Positions 52,642 to 61,457 of a DNA stretch of 64,000 bases are shown one piece after another (within the stretch, counting starts at the first letter, position 1; each line of letters starts with the position of its first letter). The DNA is from Mycobacterium sp. KBS0706 (lineage in GTDB: Bacteria; Pseudomonadota; Alphaproteobacteria; DSM-16000; Inquilinaceae): assembly GCF_005938675.2 (NCBI RefSeq), contig NZ_VCCH02000040.1, positions 1-64,000 on the forward strand. The letters are read 5' to 3'. Position numbers and translations under genes: made by a program. The notes beneath the pieces were generated by a model. It was not told the origin of the DNA, made no database searches, and worked only from the letters and a program-made list of their open reading frames with translations.

Positions 52642-53175
52642 TCAGGCGGCCAGCTTCTCCTCGGCGTCCAGGGTGGCGGCCACGGCGTGGATCACCGCGG
52701 CGATCCGGATCACGGCCTGGACCACGTCCTTGCCGACGCCCTTCTTGGCGACGACCTGCTCATGGCTGTCCATGCACATGCCGCAGCCGTTGATCGCCGA
52801 CACGGCCAGCGAATACAGCTCGAAATCCACCTGGTCGACGCCGGGATTGGCGATCGCGTTCATGCGCAGCCGCGCCGGCATGGTCGCATAGTCCTTCTCG
52901 GACACGAGGTGGGTGAAGCGGTAGTAGATGTTGTTCATGCCCATGATCGCCGCCGCGGTCTTGGCGGCGCCCTGCGCCTCGGGCGACAGGTGCTGCGCCG
53001 CCTCGGCCGCGATCGCCTTGATCACGGTGGCGTTGCGCGAGGCATAGGCGCTGGCCAGGGCCGAGCCCCAGATCTGCTGGGCGGTCACGCCGGGCGGGGT
53101 CAGAATCGAGGACAGGTTGAGCTTCAGATCCTTGGCGTAGTCGGGAAGGCTGGCCTTCAGCGTGTCGATCGACAT
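52642..53175 (-). CDS. ahpD: Alkyl hydroperoxidase AhpD
   Basis: A 177-residue CxxC peroxidase that also shuttles electrons to AhpC. The catalytic motif is 'GCGMCMDSH' (Cys131, Cys134, His138), and 'AAAIMGMNNIYYRFTHLVSEKDYATMPARLRMNAIANPGVD' is the family core. It is 73 bp behind ahpC and in the same direction, with a hairpin in the gap. ATG at 53175 with a GGAG ribosome binding site. It is under likely control of the divergent OxyR. Confidence 0.94.
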   Translation of the reverse strand: MSIDTLKASLPDYAKDLKLNLSSILTPPGVTAQQIWGSALASAYASRNATVIKAIAAEAAQHLSPEAQGAAKTAAAIMGMNNIYYRFTHLVSEKDYATMPARLRMNAIANPGVDQVDFELYSLAVSAINGCGMCMDSHEQVVAKKGVGKDVVQAVIRIAAVIHAVAATLDAEEKLAA

Positions 53176-53206
53176 GGGGGCTCCGGCGGGACTGGGACAA
53201 GACGGT

Positions 53207-53229
53207 GGCCGGCCCGCTTGGGGCCGGCC
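53207..53229. terminator. Hairpin between ahpC and ahpD
   Basis: GGCCGGCCC (53207-53215) pairs perfectly with GGGCCGGCC (53221-53229), loop GCTTG. It lies in the transcribed gap between ahpC and ahpD and could reduce ahpD expression. No T-run, so effect uncertain. Confidence 0.55.
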
Positions 53230-53248
53230 GGAGAGACAGGACGCCGGA

Positions 53249-53794
53249 TCAGGCGGCCTGCAGGGTCTCCTCGCCCTTCTGCCAGTTGCAGGGGCACAGC
53301 TCGTCGGTCTGCAGCGCGTCGAGCACGCGCAGAACCTCGTGCGGGTTGCGGCCGACCGACATGTCGTTGACCGAGACGAAGCGGATGATGTTGTCCGGGT
53401 CGACGATGAAGGTGGCGCGCAGGCAGACTTCCTCGTTCTTCTCGAGGATGCCGAGCGAGCGGCTGAGATCCTTGCGGATGTCGGCCAGCATCGGGATCGG
53501 CAGGTCCTTCAGGTCGGCGTGGTTCTGGCGCCAGGCCAGATGCACGAACTCGCTGTCGGTCGAGACGCCGTAGGTCAGCGCGTCACGGTCGGCGAAGTCG
53601 CCGGCCAGCTTGCCGAACGCGGCGATCTCGGTCGGGCAGACGAAGGTGAAGTCCTTCGGCCAGAAGAACACGATCTTCCACTTGCCCTTGCTGGCGGCGC
53701 GGTCGATCTGCGTGAAGGCGTCCTTCGGATTGGTCGAGACAACGGCCTGGAGCGAGAAATCCGGGAAGGTGTCGCCAATGGTCAGCATGGGCAT
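53249..53794 (-). CDS. ahpC: Peroxiredoxin AhpC
   Basis: A 181-residue 2-Cys-type peroxiredoxin that reduces hydrogen peroxide and organic peroxides. Peroxidatic Cys53 is in 'KDFTFVCPTEIAAFGKL'; the C-terminal 'CPCNWQKGEETLQAA' has two Cys (167 and 169), as in AhpD-partnered enzymes. First gene of the ahpC-ahpD pair. The ATG at 53794 is chosen; another lies 2 codons later. The longer open frame upstream crosses the OxyR-binding region. Confidence 0.95.
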   Translation of the reverse strand: MPMLTIGDTFPDFSLQAVVSTNPKDAFTQIDRAASKGKWKIVFFWPKDFTFVCPTEIAAFGKLAGDFADRDALTYGVSTDSEFVHLAWRQNHADLKDLPIPMLADIRKDLSRSLGILEKNEEVCLRATFIVDPDNIIRFVSVNDMSVGRNPHEVLRVLDALQTDELCPCNWQKGEETLQAA

Positions 53795-53890
53795 CGAGAG
53801 GCTCCGTGGGATCTGCGTTCGTTGGGTTTTGTGTGCGGCGCAACAGCGTTGGTGCCGCAGTGCAGCAAGGGGATAGCAAGCCGGAGTCCC

Positions 53891-53917
53891 ACAATCAAAT
53901 CGATTGTTCCGACAATT
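53891..53917. promoter_or_regulatory. Candidate OxyR site between ahpC and oxyR
   Basis: In the 139-bp divergent region two overlapping dyads are seen: ACAATC (53891-53896)/GATTGT (53902-53907) and ATTGT (53903-53907)/ACAAT (53912-53916). Such staggered half-sites are typical of LysR-type regulators. OxyR control is inferred from the gene order. Confidence 0.45.
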
Positions 53918-53933
53918 ATGATAGCCTGAGCCT

Positions 53934-54890
53934 ATGAACCAACCGATCACCCTGCGGCAGCTCCGCTATGTCGTCGCCGTCGCCGACACGCGCCATTTCG
54001 GCCGCGCCGCGGCCGCCTGCCATGTCAGCCAGCCCTCGCTCAGCGCCCAGGTCCAGGCGCTGGAGGAGATGCTGGGCGGGCCGCTGTTCGAGCGGTCGAA
54101 GCGCCGGATCATCCTGACCCCGTTGGGCGAAACCATCGTTGCCCGGGCGCGGCGCATTCTGGCCGAGACCCAGGACCTGCTGCTGGCCGCCCGCGACCAG
54201 GCGGCGCCGCTGGCCGGCGACTTCCGGCTCGGCGTGATCCCGACGCTCGGGCCCTATCTGCTGCCGCGGCTGATGCGCACGCTGCGCCGCACCTATCCCG
54301 ACCTGCGCCTGTATCTGCGCGAGGACCTGACCGACCGGCTGGTCGAGCGGCTGCGCCGCGGCGAGCTGGAGGCGGCGTTGCTGGCCCTGCCGGTCGAAGA
54401 TGCCAAGCTGGACTCGCTGCCGGTGTTCGACGAGCCCTTCCTGCTGGCCGTGCCGACCGGCCACCGGCTGGCCCGGGCCAACCGGGTGACGCCGGCCGAC
54501 CTGTCGGGCGAGCATCTGCTGCTACTGGAGGACGGGCATTGCCTGCGCGACCAGGCGCTGGAGGTGTGCCGCAGCGCGGCGCGGACCGAGGAGGATTCGT
54601 TCGGCGCCACCAGCCTGTCCACCCTGCGTGAGATGGTGGCCGGGCGGATCGGCATCACCCTGCTGCCGGCCCTGGCCTGCACCGCGCCGACCACGGCCGA
54701 CAGCGAGGTCGCGCTCAGGCCCTTCGACGCGCCGCAGCCGTCGCGGCGGATCGGGCTGGTATGGCGTCGGGGGGCGGCGCGGCGGGGCGAGATCGAGATG
54801 CTGGCCGAGTTTCTGCGCCAGCACCTGCCGGAAGGCGCGGTGGCGGTCCCGCGGGACGGCGAGGAGCCGGGCCGGAGAGCCGCCGGCTGA
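53934..54890 (+). CDS. oxyR: Hydrogen-peroxide sensor OxyR
   Basis: A 318-residue LysR family activator. DNA-binding domain 'ITLRQLRYVVAVADTRHFGRAAAACHVSQPSLSAQVQALEEMLGGPLFERS' (about 6-55). The redox Cys pair is at 203 and 212 in 'DGHCLRDQALEVC', nine apart, as Cys199/Cys208 in E. coli OxyR, with 'SFGATSLSTLREMVAGRIGITLLP' following. Divergent from ahpC-ahpD, its normal target. The start is ATG 53934. Confidence 0.95.
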   Translation: MNQPITLRQLRYVVAVADTRHFGRAAAACHVSQPSLSAQVQALEEMLGGPLFERSKRRIILTPLGETIVARARRILAETQDLLLAARDQAAPLAGDFRLGVIPTLGPYLLPRLMRTLRRTYPDLRLYLREDLTDRLVERLRRGELEAALLALPVEDAKLDSLPVFDEPFLLAVPTGHRLARANRVTPADLSGEHLLLLEDGHCLRDQALEVCRSAARTEEDSFGATSLSTLREMVAGRIGITLLPALACTAPTTADSEVALRPFDAPQPSRRIGLVWRRGAARRGEIEMLAEFLRQHLPEGAVAVPRDGEEPGRRAAG

Positions 54891-54899
54891 CGGCGGCGG

Positions 54900-57800
54900 T
54901 CAGTAGTCCCACTCCATGGTCACGCCGACGCCGCCGCCGCTGTCGCCGCCGGCCTCGGCCTTGCCCTTGATGTTGTCGGTGATGTCGATGGTGACCGTCG
55001 CCCGGGTGCTGCCGGCGTCGATGCCCTGCTCCACCCCGACCCGCACGCCCTTGGTGAGGTAACGGCCGAGGCCGATCGCCGAGCCGCCGGAGGCGTCGGT
55101 GTTGAAGTCGAGCTGGTCGAGGCCGAGCGACTTCTGGATGCCGCCGAGCAGCCCGGTGCCGCCGCCGCCGACGCCTGCCATTTCCGCCGCCGCCTGGGCC
55201 AGCTGGATCGCCTGAACCGGGCTGAGCTGGCCGGTGGCCTTGCCGAACAGCAGGCGCGACAGCACCTCGTCCTGCGGCAACTCCGGCGACGAGCTCAGCG
55301 TCAGCTCCGGTTTCGAGGCATAGCCGCCGACCTGGATATAGGCGGTGACGTCGCCGGTCCGGGTCGAGGCCAGGAAGTCCAGCCGCGGATCCAGCGCCCC
55401 GCCGTCGAAGCTGAGATTGCCGTGCTCGAAGTCCAGGCGCTGGCCGAATTTCGAGATCTGGCCGCGCCGCATCTTGAAGTCGCCTTCAATGTCGGGGGTG
55501 GAGGTCGTGCCGGTGATATGGAGCTGGCCCTGCATTTCGGCGTCGATGCCCTGGCCGCGGACATAGAACTGGTTCGGCGAATCGACGTTGATGTCGAGCC
55601 GGATCTGCGACGGCGGCTTCTGCGGCTGGTTCCGCTCCCGATTCCGGTTCCGGCTCTGCGGCGTCGCCGTGTTGAGGGCAACGCCCTCCGCCTTCATTCG
55701 GGCCGCATATTCCGGCGGCACGTTGATCTGGCGCACCGGGATCGGCGTCACCGAGACCGGGAAGCTGTCGGGGATCTGGATGACGGCGTTGCGAATCTTG
55801 ATCGAGCCCTGGAACACCGCGTCGGCCGACAGGTCCCCAGACAGGGACAGGTCGCTGTCGGCATGGGCCGTCGCCAGCTCGCTGGACACCAGCAGCGCGT
55901 TGCTGGTCTGGATCTTCAGGTCGACCGGCAGGCTGCCGCGTGGGCCCAGGGTGACGCTGCCGCTGCCGCTGATGGTTCCGCCGCCCGGCGTCTTGGCGGA
56001 CAGGCTGGTCAGGCGGAAGCTGTCGCCGGCGCCGGTCACGGTGGCGTCGATGTTCTGTAGCCGGACGCCGTATTCCGAGTTCTGATAGCTGCCGTTGCGC
56101 AGCGTGACGGTGCCGGAGGCCTGCGGCTTGTCCGGCGTGCCCTCGATCCTGACATCGAGCGACAGCGGGCCGCCGATGCGGTCGGCGCCCGCGCCCAGGA
56201 AGTCGTTGAACATCGCCAGGTCGACCTGGCCCTTGGCCGAGCCCGAAAGCGCCCCGCCGCCCAGCGGCACCGCGGCCTGCAGGTCCAACCGGGCGCGGCC
56301 GGCGGTGACCCGGCTGGTGACGGTGATGCGCTGCCCGCCGAGCGTGCCGTCAGCGGTGGCGTCGACCGCGGGCAGGCCGGCGGTGTCGAGGCCGCCCATC
56401 TTGGCGCCGGAGACCTTCAGCGAGAACTTGCCGCCAGGGTCGGCGGCGCTGCCGGTGATGGTGGCGTCGCCGTTCAGCTGCCCCTGCAGCTGGAGGCCCG
56501 GGCTGGCGATCGAAGCCAGGCCGAGCGGCAGCCGGGCGATGCGGGCGCGCAGGTCCAGCGCGTCGCCGGCCTTGCCCGACAGGCTGACGCTGCCGCCGCC
56601 GCTGACCGCGAGGTCGATGGTGCCGAGATCGACGCCGGCGGCGCCGGCGCGGATGGTGGCCGGCTTCGACAGGGTGAGCGACTGGCCGGACTGGCGGATC
56701 GCCAGGCTCTTCAGCCCGACCACCGTCTCGGCTCCGTTCAGGCCGATATCGGCGGCCATGTCGGCGGTGCCGTAGCCGGTCGCGGCCTGCAGCTTCAGCG
56801 CCAGCTGCTGCATCGTGCCGGCGACGGTCAGCTCGGCCCGGCTGATCGGGGTGCCGCTGGCGGTGGCGTTGGTCACCAGCAGCTTGCCGTCCTGGATGCG
56901 CCTTCCGTCGGCCATCGGGTCGAGCACGGTGCCGGTCAGCCGGATCTCGCCGAGCTGGGCCTGGTCGGCATAGGCGACGCGCCGGGCGGTCAGGTCGATC
57001 TTGGCGCCGGCTGTGGGGTCGAGCGTCAGGGTGGCGTCCAGCTCGCCGCGCAGCGCCTGGCCGATGAAGGCGCCGACCACGCCGAGATCGGCGACCGTCA
57101 GGCGGATGGTGCCGCCGACCGGCTTGCCGTCCGCCGCCACCGCTGCGTTGCCGTCGGTCTTGATGCCGGCGACGTCCAGCACCAGCCTGCTGACATCGAT
57201 GCCGCCATCCGGCTTCCGGGCCAGCGCGATGTCGCCGGTGGCCGGCTTGCCGTCGACCGTGCCGGCCAGCTTGACCGTGCCGGCGGGGGCGGCGGGCAGG
57301 CCGGCGGCGTCGATGTCGACGATCAGGTGCTCGACCGTATGGCCGGCGGTCTTCACCCCCTCGGCCACGACCTGGCCCTTGACGCCGAGCGCGCCGATGC
57401 TGCCGGACAGGGCGGCGTCGACCGACACCGCGCCCTCGACGCCGGGCGAGACCGCGGCGATCGAGCCGAGCGCCGCCTTGACCGTGCCCTGGATTGCGTC
57501 GCCATCCAGCGTCCCGGCAGCGTCGAGCGAGGCCTTCTCGCCCTTCACGCTGATGCCGGACACGGTGATCTTGCCGCCGGCGTCGCGCTCGATCCGGCCG
57601 GTCAGCGTCGCCTCCCGGCCGAGCACCGCGGCGGTCGGTGTCGCCTCGGCCTTCGGCTCGGCGATGGTGCCGGTCCATTCCAGGGTGGCGGCGCCGTCGG
57701 CGGCCAGCGTCGGCTTCACCGTGAGGTCGAGCGCGCCGGAGATCGGCTGGCCAACGAGGGCGGACAGACGGCCGAGATCGGCATAGGTCAGGTGCAGCGC

Positions 57801-59279
57801 GCCGGCGCCGGAGGGTGCCAGCGCATCGCCCTGGCCGCTCGCGGTCACCACCGCGCCGTCCAGCCGGGTCTCCAGCCGGTCGATCACCGTCTTGCCCGAC
57901 TGGGTGGCGCTGCCGTCAAGGCTGAGCTGCAGGGTGTGGCCGGCCGCCGTCTCCAGCACCGGATCGCCGAGCGCCAGGCCGTCGGCGGCGGCGGTGACGT
58001 GCAGGCCGATCGGCGCCTCGGGGTCGGAGAACGGGCCGTGTGGCGTCGCCGTCAGGTCGACCGCCAGCGTGCCGGCCCCATAGGGGGCCTGGCGCAGCCC
58101 GGCACCGCGGATCGCGGCCACGATCACCGGTGCATCCAGCGCACCCTTGGCGGTGCCGTCGACCGCGAGCGATTCCCAGCCAGTGTCCGGCGGCAGCAGC
58201 GTGGCGAAGCCGGCGGCGGCGCCGGCCCGGAGCGTGTAGGCGAGAGCGACCTGGTTGCCGGTCGGGTTCACGCTGCCGGTGACCGAGACGCTGCCGGCGG
58301 CGGCCGCGGCGTCGAGCTGGCGGATGGTGATCGGGCCGGTATCGGCGATCTCGGCCTCGGCCTTCAGCGTCGTCCGGCCCTGCAGCAGCGGGGCGGCGGT
58401 GGCGGCGAGCGCGGCCGGGACCAGCCGGGCCGCGTCGGCGCTCAGATCGACGGTCAGGCGCCGGCGACCTTCGCCCGGCTCGATCCGGACCTGGCCCTCG
58501 ACGCTCCCCAGGTCGCCGACCTTGCCGGCCAGGGTGGCGCGCCAGTCGCGCAAGGTGCCGGTGCCGTTGAGCTTGAGGTCGACCGGCGGCTGCCCGGGAA
58601 ACTGGGCCATGCCGGCGATCAGGCCGCCCGGCGGCTCCTGCACCGACACGGCGACGTCGAGCTGCTCGGTCGACGGGATGAAGGCCAGCCTGGCGGTGAT
58701 GTCGCCGGCGGCGCCGTCCAGCCGGCGGACGGCGAGGTTGGCGGCCAGCCCCTGCGACGGGTCGCCCAGCTGGGCGTCGCCGGCCACGCTCAGCGTTGCC
58801 GCCAGCCCGGCGACGGCCGGGCCGACCGCGATCCGCTCGACATTCAGCCGGTCGAGCCGGATGTCGACCGGCAACCGCGGCAGCGAGAAGCCGGTGGAGT
58901 TCGGCTCCGGCTCCGGCTCGGCGCCGCCGGCAGGCAGGCGGTCGACCGTGACCGTGCCGGCCTCCACCGCGTCGACCCGCAGGGTGCGGCGCAGCAGCGC
59001 CGCCGGGCTCCAGGCCAGGCGGGCCCAGTCGACCGTCACCATCTTGCCGGCGGGGTCGGATACGGCGACATCGCGCACCGTCATGTCGAAGGGCACGAAG
59101 CCCTCGATCGCGCCGACCGAGACCTGCATCTCCGGCGAGCTCGCCAGGCTGCCGGCCTGCTCGGCGATCAGGCGCTTGCCGGGGCCGGTCTGCGCCGCCG
59201 CGAAGACGATCAGCAGCAGCGCCACCGGCAGGCCGATGACGACCGCGAGGATGATCAGGAGAATCCGCAGCGCGCGCAT
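54900..59279 (-). CDS. tamB: Translocation and assembly module protein TamB
   Basis: A 1459-residue inner-membrane-anchored periplasmic protein that spans the envelope and works with TamA in outer-membrane biogenesis and lipid transport. N-terminal anchor 'RILLIILAVVIGLPVALLLIVFAAAQTGPGKRLIAEQAG' (residues about 5-30). The long middle is a beta-helix of repeated Gly/Asp-rich strands. The C-terminal DUF490 domain ends 'GTGLLGGIQKSLGLDQLDFNTDASGGSAIGLGRYLTKGVRVGVEQGIDAG', 'VTMEWDY'. Its ATG overlaps the tamA stop by one base (TGATG on the minus strand). Typical length. Confidence 0.93.
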   Translation of the reverse strand: MRALRILLIILAVVIGLPVALLLIVFAAAQTGPGKRLIAEQAGSLASSPEMQVSVGAIEGFVPFDMTVRDVAVSDPAGKMVTVDWARLAWSPAALLRRTLRVDAVEAGTVTVDRLPAGGAEPEPEPNSTGFSLPRLPVDIRLDRLNVERIAVGPAVAGLAATLSVAGDAQLGDPSQGLAANLAVRRLDGAAGDITARLAFIPSTEQLDVAVSVQEPPGGLIAGMAQFPGQPPVDLKLNGTGTLRDWRATLAGKVGDLGSVEGQVRIEPGEGRRRLTVDLSADAARLVPAALAATAAPLLQGRTTLKAEAEIADTGPITIRQLDAAAAAGSVSVTGSVNPTGNQVALAYTLRAGAAAGFATLLPPDTGWESLAVDGTAKGALDAPVIVAAIRGAGLRQAPYGAGTLAVDLTATPHGPFSDPEAPIGLHVTAAADGLALGDPVLETAAGHTLQLSLDGSATQSGKTVIDRLETRLDGAVVTASGQGDALAPSGAGALHLTYADLGRLSALVGQPISGALDLTVKPTLAADGAATLEWTGTIAEPKAEATPTAAVLGREATLTGRIERDAGGKITVSGISVKGEKASLDAAGTLDGDAIQGTVKAALGSIAAVSPGVEGAVSVDAALSGSIGALGVKGQVVAEGVKTAGHTVEHLIVDIDAAGLPAAPAGTVKLAGTVDGKPATGDIALARKPDGGIDVSRLVLDVAGIKTDGNAAVAADGKPVGGTIRLTVADLGVVGAFIGQALRGELDATLTLDPTAGAKIDLTARRVAYADQAQLGEIRLTGTVLDPMADGRRIQDGKLLVTNATASGTPISRAELTVAGTMQQLALKLQAATGYGTADMAADIGLNGAETVVGLKSLAIRQSGQSLTLSKPATIRAGAAGVDLGTIDLAVSGGGSVSLSGKAGDALDLRARIARLPLGLASIASPGLQLQGQLNGDATITGSAADPGGKFSLKVSGAKMGGLDTAGLPAVDATADGTLGGQRITVTSRVTAGRARLDLQAAVPLGGGALSGSAKGQVDLAMFNDFLGAGADRIGGPLSLDVRIEGTPDKPQASGTVTLRNGSYQNSEYGVRLQNIDATVTGAGDSFRLTSLSAKTPGGGTISGSGSVTLGPRGSLPVDLKIQTSNALLVSSELATAHADSDLSLSGDLSADAVFQGSIKIRNAVIQIPDSFPVSVTPIPVRQINVPPEYAARMKAEGVALNTATPQSRNRNRERNQPQKPPSQIRLDINVDSPNQFYVRGQGIDAEMQGQLHITGTTSTPDIEGDFKMRRGQISKFGQRLDFEHGNLSFDGGALDPRLDFLASTRTGDVTAYIQVGGYASKPELTLSSSPELPQDEVLSRLLFGKATGQLSPVQAIQLAQAAAEMAGVGGGGTGLLGGIQKSLGLDQLDFNTDASGGSAIGLGRYLTKGVRVGVEQGIDAGSTRATVTIDITDNIKGKAEAGGDSGGGVGVTMEWDY

Positions 59280-61261
59280 CAGAAGGCCTGCCCGATGCTG
59301 ATGTAGAGCTGGAAGCTGTCGTCGCTCTTGCGCTTGTTCAGCGGGACGGCGATGTCGGCGCGGATCGGCCCGATGCCGGTGTAGTAGCGGGCGCCTAGCC
59401 CGGCGGCGTACTGGATGTCACTGCCGAAATCCGGGACGCTCTTCTCATAGACGCCGCCGGCGTCGAAGAACGGCACGATGCCGATCGTGTCGGTGATCTT
59501 GTAGCGCAGTTCCAGGCTGCCGATGATCGAGCTGAGGCCCCCGGTCGGATTGTCGTTCTTATCCAGCGGGCCGATGCTCTGGTACTTGTAGCCGCGCACG
59601 CTGCCGCCGCCGCCGGCATAGAGCCGCTTGTCGGGCGGCACGTCGGCGATGTCCGGCCCGGCGATGCTGCTGATGCCCAGCTGCCCGGCCAGGATGATGT
59701 CGCCGTCGCCACCCGACAGGTCGATATAGGTCGACCCCAGCGCCTTGGCCACGATCATGTCGACCGAGGAGCCGAGGAAGCTGGGATAGGGGGTCAGCGA
59801 CAGCTGCGCCCGGTAGCCCTTGGTCGGGTTCAACAGGTTGTCGGTGGTGTCGATCTTGGCGCCGAGCGGGATGCCGACGAAGGTGTAGTCCCACTCGCCC
59901 TCGTCATTCTCGACATGGCCGATTTCGAAGCTGAGCCCGGCCAGCAGGTCGATCTCCTTCGAGTATTTGTAGGTGGCGATGCCCTGCACCAGGCCGCGGG
60001 TGCTGGTGTAGGCGTCCAGCACCTCGCGCACCGCCTCGGCCTTGGCGTCGAGCGTGGTGTCGCGGTCGAGGAAGCCCGGCACCTTGAGGGAAACGCCGAA
60101 CTTGAAGTTCGGCTCGGCGGCGTCGTTGTAGCCGAGGCCGCTGACCTCGCCGTCGATCCGCAGTTGCTCGGCCCCGCCCCACAGGTTGCGGTGGCCCCAA
60201 TAGGCGTTCACGCCAGCGCCGTAATTGGTCTCGTATTTGGCCCCGAAGCCGATGAAGCGCAGCGGCCGCTCCTGCACCGCGATGGTGACCGGCACGTTGC
60301 CCTGAGCGTCGATCTGGTCCGCGGTGGTGACGCGGACGCTGCTGAATACGCCCAGATCGGCCAGGTCCTTGCGCAGATCCTGGACCTGCTGCGGCGAATA
60401 GGTCTGGCCGACCTCGAAGGGCACGCGGCTGCGGATGAAGCTTTCCCGGACCGTCTCCTCGCCTTCCACCGTCACCGGGCCGAAGCCGGCCTTGGGCCCT
60501 GGGTCGAGAAACTCGGTCAGGTCCATGCTCTGGTCGGCATGGTCGACCACCGCGTCGCGCGACGGCACTTTGGCCAGCGGATAGCCCTGGTCGTTCATCT
60601 GCGCCACCATGGCGCCCTCGGCGCTCAGGATCGTCGCCGACAGCGCGGGCTTGCCGGGATCGAGGCCGAGCGGCTCCCGGTCGATCACCAGCGGCAGCTG
60701 GTCCGACCCGTTGGTGTCGGCCAGCCGCACGGTCTTGAATTTATAAGATGGACCGAGATCGATCTTGATCGAGACCTTGACCGGATCCTTGCCCTGCCGC
60801 GCCGTCAGCCGGTCGATCAGCCCGGGATCGTCCAGGGCCACGCCGTCGATGGTGATGTTGATCTGGCCGCCGTAATACGACAGCGCCCCCAGCGCACCGT
60901 ACAGCCGGTCGCGGTCGGCCAGCGCCCGGCGGACCAGCCCGACCGGGCCGGCAGGCGGGCTGGACTGCAGCTTCAGCAGGTTCGAGGCGCCGGTCAGCGC
61001 CGCCGTCGCGTTCTCGTCCGCGACCGGTTCCAGCGTCGCCGTGTAGGGCAGCGCGTCGGGCAGTGGCGCCGCCTCGGCCGCCGCGTCACCGTCCGTCACG
61101 GGCTCGTCCTGGGCCAGCAGCGCTGCCGAAGGAACCAATGCAGCGAGGAGGCCGAGCCACCCGAACCTGCCCAGTCTTGCCCGCAATCCCGCGCTCCCCC
61201 TATCGCTGCGCGCCCGTGGCTGCCCGCCGCTCGCGCTCCGGTTGTGCCGTGATGGGAACAC
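59279..61261 (-). CDS. tamA: Outer-membrane assembly factor TamA (Omp85 family)
   Basis: A 660-residue Omp85 protein. Signal peptide about residues 26-51 ('LGRFGWLGLLAALVPSAALLAQ'). POTRA-type domains about 100-340 ('VKVSIKIDLGPSYKFKTVRL', 'GFGPVTVEGEETVRESFIRSRVPFEVGQTYSPQQVQDLRKDLADLGVFSSVRV'), then a 16-strand barrel ('LYAGGGGSVRGYKYQSIGPLD', 'PFFDAGGVYEKS', final Phe). The start given is GTG 61261, but an in-frame TTG at 61186 has a better ribosome binding site (AGGGGGA) and begins right at the signal peptide. Likely operon with tamB. Confidence 0.92.
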   Translation of the reverse strand: MFPSRHNRSASGGQPRARSDRGSAGLRARLGRFGWLGLLAALVPSAALLAQDEPVTDGDAAAEAAPLPDALPYTATLEPVADENATAALTGASNLLKLQSSPPAGPVGLVRRALADRDRLYGALGALSYYGGQINITIDGVALDDPGLIDRLTARQGKDPVKVSIKIDLGPSYKFKTVRLADTNGSDQLPLVIDREPLGLDPGKPALSATILSAEGAMVAQMNDQGYPLAKVPSRDAVVDHADQSMDLTEFLDPGPKAGFGPVTVEGEETVRESFIRSRVPFEVGQTYSPQQVQDLRKDLADLGVFSSVRVTTADQIDAQGNVPVTIAVQERPLRFIGFGAKYETNYGAGVNAYWGHRNLWGGAEQLRIDGEVSGLGYNDAAEPNFKFGVSLKVPGFLDRDTTLDAKAEAVREVLDAYTSTRGLVQGIATYKYSKEIDLLAGLSFEIGHVENDEGEWDYTFVGIPLGAKIDTTDNLLNPTKGYRAQLSLTPYPSFLGSSVDMIVAKALGSTYIDLSGGDGDIILAGQLGISSIAGPDIADVPPDKRLYAGGGGSVRGYKYQSIGPLDKNDNPTGGLSSIIGSLELRYKITDTIGIVPFFDAGGVYEKSVPDFGSDIQYAAGLGARYYTGIGPIRADIAVPLNKRKSDDSFQLYISIGQAF

Positions 61262-61457
61262 ATACCATGCAACTTTCGTTGCCTTGGTTGCCTTAAATTC
61301 TCTCTCGACTTTTCAACGATTTGGCGCCTCGACTTGCGTTCGGCGCCGATCTGCCTATATTGCGCTGCAGCGGCGGCTGGGGCGTTGGCAAGACGACCCG
61401 TCCGCCGTCCTTTGTTTTGCCCGCACGCTTCCCGCCCTCCCGCCCCTTGGACGGACC

